Positions 6,252-7,694 of a stretch of 7,694 nucleotides of DNA are shown piece after piece (within the stretch, counting starts at the first letter, position 1; every line of letters starts with the position of its first letter). The notes below the pieces were generated by a model. That model worked only from the letters and a program-made list of their open reading frames with translations. It was not told the origin of the DNA and did not search any database. The stretch is from Negativicutes bacterium UBA1444. GTDB taxonomy: Bacteria > Bacillota > Negativicutes > UBA1444. The position numbers and the translations under genes were made by a program. The stretch spans positions 14,951-22,644 of the forward strand of contig DCTI01000163.1 of assembly GCA_002329525.1 (NCBI GenBank), given 5' to 3'.

Positions 6252-7049
6252 TCACGGGGTAGATTCGAGAACCCAGTCGTAGACAGCCCGGGAAATCCGG
6301 GCGGCTGTTTGGCAGCCCTGTTCAGAGTCGACGACATCCTCGCCCATGATGGCCAGAATGTAGGTTCCGGCCGGGGTGTGAACGATTCCGGCGTCGTGTT
6401 CCGCACCGGGCAGTTCGCCGGTTTTGTTTTGACAGACAAGTGTTGACGGTAGCAACAACGGAATCTTGCAGCGGTCGGTCTGCCGGCCCAGAATCGCGCA
6501 CATGGCCGAATCCGCTTCGGGATTGACACACTGGCCGTCATGCAATAAACTCAACACGCGGCCCATGTCCGTTACGCTGGTCAGGTTTTCCCGCCCGGCC
6601 GCAGCCGCCGCGAAATCCATCATCCGGCGCCGCAAAATCGTTTCCGTGCAGCCGAGGCTCCGGATTCGGGCATTGACTGCGGCTTCGCCCAGACGGTCAA
6701 TCAACAGGTTGGTCGCGATATTGTCGCTTTCGGTGATCATCAGCTCCACCAGTTCCAATATTGTGCGGGAGGTGCCGGCCGGCAGCTCCTGCAACAAGCC
6801 AGAACCGGCGACTCGATCCGATTCGGTAAAGGAAAGGACCGTATCGGCATGAATCAGCCCGGTTTTCATTTGTTCAAACGCTTCCACCATGATGAAAACT
6901 TTAATGAGACTGGCCGAACGCATGGGCGCGGAACCGTGATTCCATTCAAATCCGTCGCGGGGAATGTGGACCGCTACGGCGAAAGTACCGGGGGCATTGC
7001 CGATGGCGGCGGTGATACGGGATTTTAGGGTTTGCGTGTCAGAATTCAT
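6252..7049 (-). CDS. Class A beta-lactamase-like serine hydrolase, no signal peptide
   Basis: 265 aa, penicillin-binding serine hydrolase fold of the class A beta-lactamase type. Active-site motifs are Ser47-Leu-Ile-Lys50 (SxxK, nucleophile Ser47), Ser108-Asp-Asn110 (SDN) and Lys209-Thr-Gly211 (KTG). The omega-loop region TILRRRMMDFAAAAAGREN lacks a clear counterpart of the deacylating Glu166; Asp145 or Glu154 are the nearest acids. The N-terminus (MNSDTQTLKSRITAAIG) has no hydrophobic segment, and six cysteines are spread through the chain, so it is probably cytoplasmic. The start at 7049 is chosen for its AGGTGA site. The frame stays open to 7112, but that extension overlaps the divergent gene and has no signal peptide. 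True antibiotic resistance is doubtful; hydrolysis of a peptide or ester substrate is as likely. It ends 8 nt from the convergent regulator gene. Confidence 0.88.
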   Translation of the reverse strand: MNSDTQTLKSRITAAIGNAPGTFAVAVHIPRDGFEWNHGSAPMRSASLIKVFIMVEAFEQMKTGLIHADTVLSFTESDRVAGSGLLQELPAGTSRTILELVELMITESDNIATNLLIDRLGEAAVNARIRSLGCTETILRRRMMDFAAAAAGRENLTSVTDMGRVLSLLHDGQCVNPEADSAMCAILGRQTDRCKIPLLLPSTLVCQNKTGELPGAEHDAGIVHTPAGTYILAIMGEDVVDSEQGCQTAARISRAVYDWVLESTP

Positions 7050-7056
7050 TGGGCAT

Positions 7057-7062
7057 TCACCT
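7057..7062 (-). promoter_or_regulatory. Ribosome binding site of the serine hydrolase
   Basis: Reading the minus strand, AGGTGA (within AAAGGTGA) lies 7 nt before the ATG at 7049. It supports that start over the longer frame beginning at 7112. Confidence 0.65.
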
Positions 7063-7093
7063 TTCCATGTTCGATGATTGGCTGGGACAAAAA

Positions 7094-7098
7094 AGGAG
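7094..7098 (+). promoter_or_regulatory. Ribosome binding site of the peptide-binding lipoprotein
   Basis: AGGAG lies 8 nt before GTG 7107 and fixes this start. Another in-frame GTG at 7098 overlaps the site itself and is unlikely to be used. Confidence 0.75.
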
Positions 7099-7106
7099 TG
7101 AGCAGA

Positions 7107-7694
7107 GTGCAACTAACCAAAGCAAAGAAATGCTGGCTGATTGGCTTGCTGGGCGTTATGGTCCTGCTGGCGGTCGCCGGCTGCAGTACCGCCCGGAAGG
7201 CAACTGTCGCCAATCATATCCGCTACGCGCTGGCAGCCGAACCCGAGTCAATCGATCCGCGAATGTCGACCAGCCTTTCGGCCTCCACTGTCGAAGCGCA
7301 ATTGTTCGAAGGACTGACGACACTGGATGAAAAGAACCGGCCGGTGGCCGCCGCCGCCGAAAAATGGGAGATTTCGCCGGACGGCCGTAAATATGTGTTT
7401 ACGCTGCGTTCGGGGCTCAAATGGTCCAATGGCGAGCCGGTGACGGCCCATGATTTCGAGTACGCCTGGAAAACCGGCCTGTCGCCGGAATTGGCCAGCC
7501 CCAATGCGTACATGCTGTATTGCCTGAAAAACGGCGAAGCCTACGCCACTCAAAAAGCGGCGGCATCGCAAGTTGGCGTGAAAGCTCGGGACGACCGCAC
7601 CCTGGAGGTCGAATTGGAGCGACCAACCGCCTATTTTCTGGCGCTGACCGCTTTCCACGCCTATTATCCGGTACACAAAAAAACGGCGGCCGCC
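7107..7694 (+). CDS. OppA-type peptide-binding lipoprotein, N-terminal part (3' end outside window)
   Basis: Extracytoplasmic solute-binding protein family 5 (oligopeptide/dipeptide ABC transporter), which captures peptides outside the membrane for import. The first 196 codons are present and the frame is open to the last base; full-length members have about 500-550 aa. It starts with GTG after AGGAG. A lipoprotein signal is clear: Lys5, Lys7 and Lys8, a hydrophobic core (10-24), and lipobox VAGC with lipidated Cys26. The mature part opens with IRYALAAEPESIDP (38-51), then LFEGLTTLDEKNRPV (66-80) and the family signature FTLRSGLKWSNGEPVTAHDF (98-117). The transported substrate cannot be read from this part. 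It is divergent from the serine hydrolase (57 bp between starts). Permease and ATPase genes, if present, would lie downstream, outside the window. Confidence 0.93.
   Translation, partial: MQLTKAKKCWLIGLLGVMVLLAVAGCSTARKATVANHIRYALAAEPESIDPRMSTSLSASTVEAQLFEGLTTLDEKNRPVAAAAEKWEISPDGRKYVFTLRSGLKWSNGEPVTAHDFEYAWKTGLSPELASPNAYMLYCLKNGEAYATQKAAASQVGVKARDDRTLEVELERPTAYFLALTAFHAYYPVHKKTAAA

Noticed and set aside
6283..6310. Hairpin followed by TTT as terminator of the regulator gene
   Set aside because: The stem is only 6 bp plus 3 bp with a 3-nt bulge and a short T-run, and it falls inside the coding end of the hydrolase. It is mentioned under the convergent genes but is too weak to list.
7050..7106. 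Divergent promoters between hydrolase and lipoprotein genes
   Set aside because: I looked for -35/-10 pairs on both strands and found none with acceptable boxes and 16-18 nt spacing, so no site is claimed.

Overview
The window is about 58% GC by eye (not counted) and densely coded. The organism is most likely an anaerobic bacterium that ferments amino acids. The reasons are a ferredoxin-dependent 2-oxoacid oxidoreductase (IorAB) next to butyrate-kinase-type ATP-forming enzymes, strong AGGAG-type ribosome binding sites, and a Gram-positive-style lipoprotein start. I lean towards a high-GC member of the Firmicutes (Clostridia or Negativicutes), but nothing in the window settles the lineage.

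Layout. (1) Positions 2-3628, plus strand: a tight operon of buk (3' end only), ptb, iorA and iorB, with gaps of 15, 17 and 1 nt. Together these enzymes can convert an aryl- or branched-chain 2-oxoacid to acyl-CoA (IorAB, reducing ferredoxin), then to acyl phosphate (Ptb), then to the free acid plus ATP (Buk). A long, nearly perfect hairpin at 3633-3687 closes the operon. (2) Positions 3834-6243, plus strand: a soluble two-gene signalling pair. The first is a histidine kinase with an N-terminal receiver domain. The second is a response regulator with a receiver, a helical linker and a C-terminal region I cannot assign, which may be a decayed kinase ATPase fold. Neither has a membrane segment or a DNA-binding domain. 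(3) Positions 6252-7049, minus strand: a class A beta-lactamase-like serine hydrolase without a signal peptide, convergent with the regulator (8 nt between stop codons). (4) Positions 7107-7694, plus strand: the 5' part of an OppA-type peptide-binding lipoprotein, divergent from the hydrolase across 57 bp and cut by the window end.

The fermentation operon is coherent and well supported. The signalling pair and the hydrolase/peptide-binding pair are neighbours whose functional link to it is not shown by the sequence. I see no tRNA, rRNA, CRISPR array, insertion sequence or phage gene. The least explained part is the C-terminal two thirds of the second response regulator. The rest looks like known families in a mostly ordinary arrangement.
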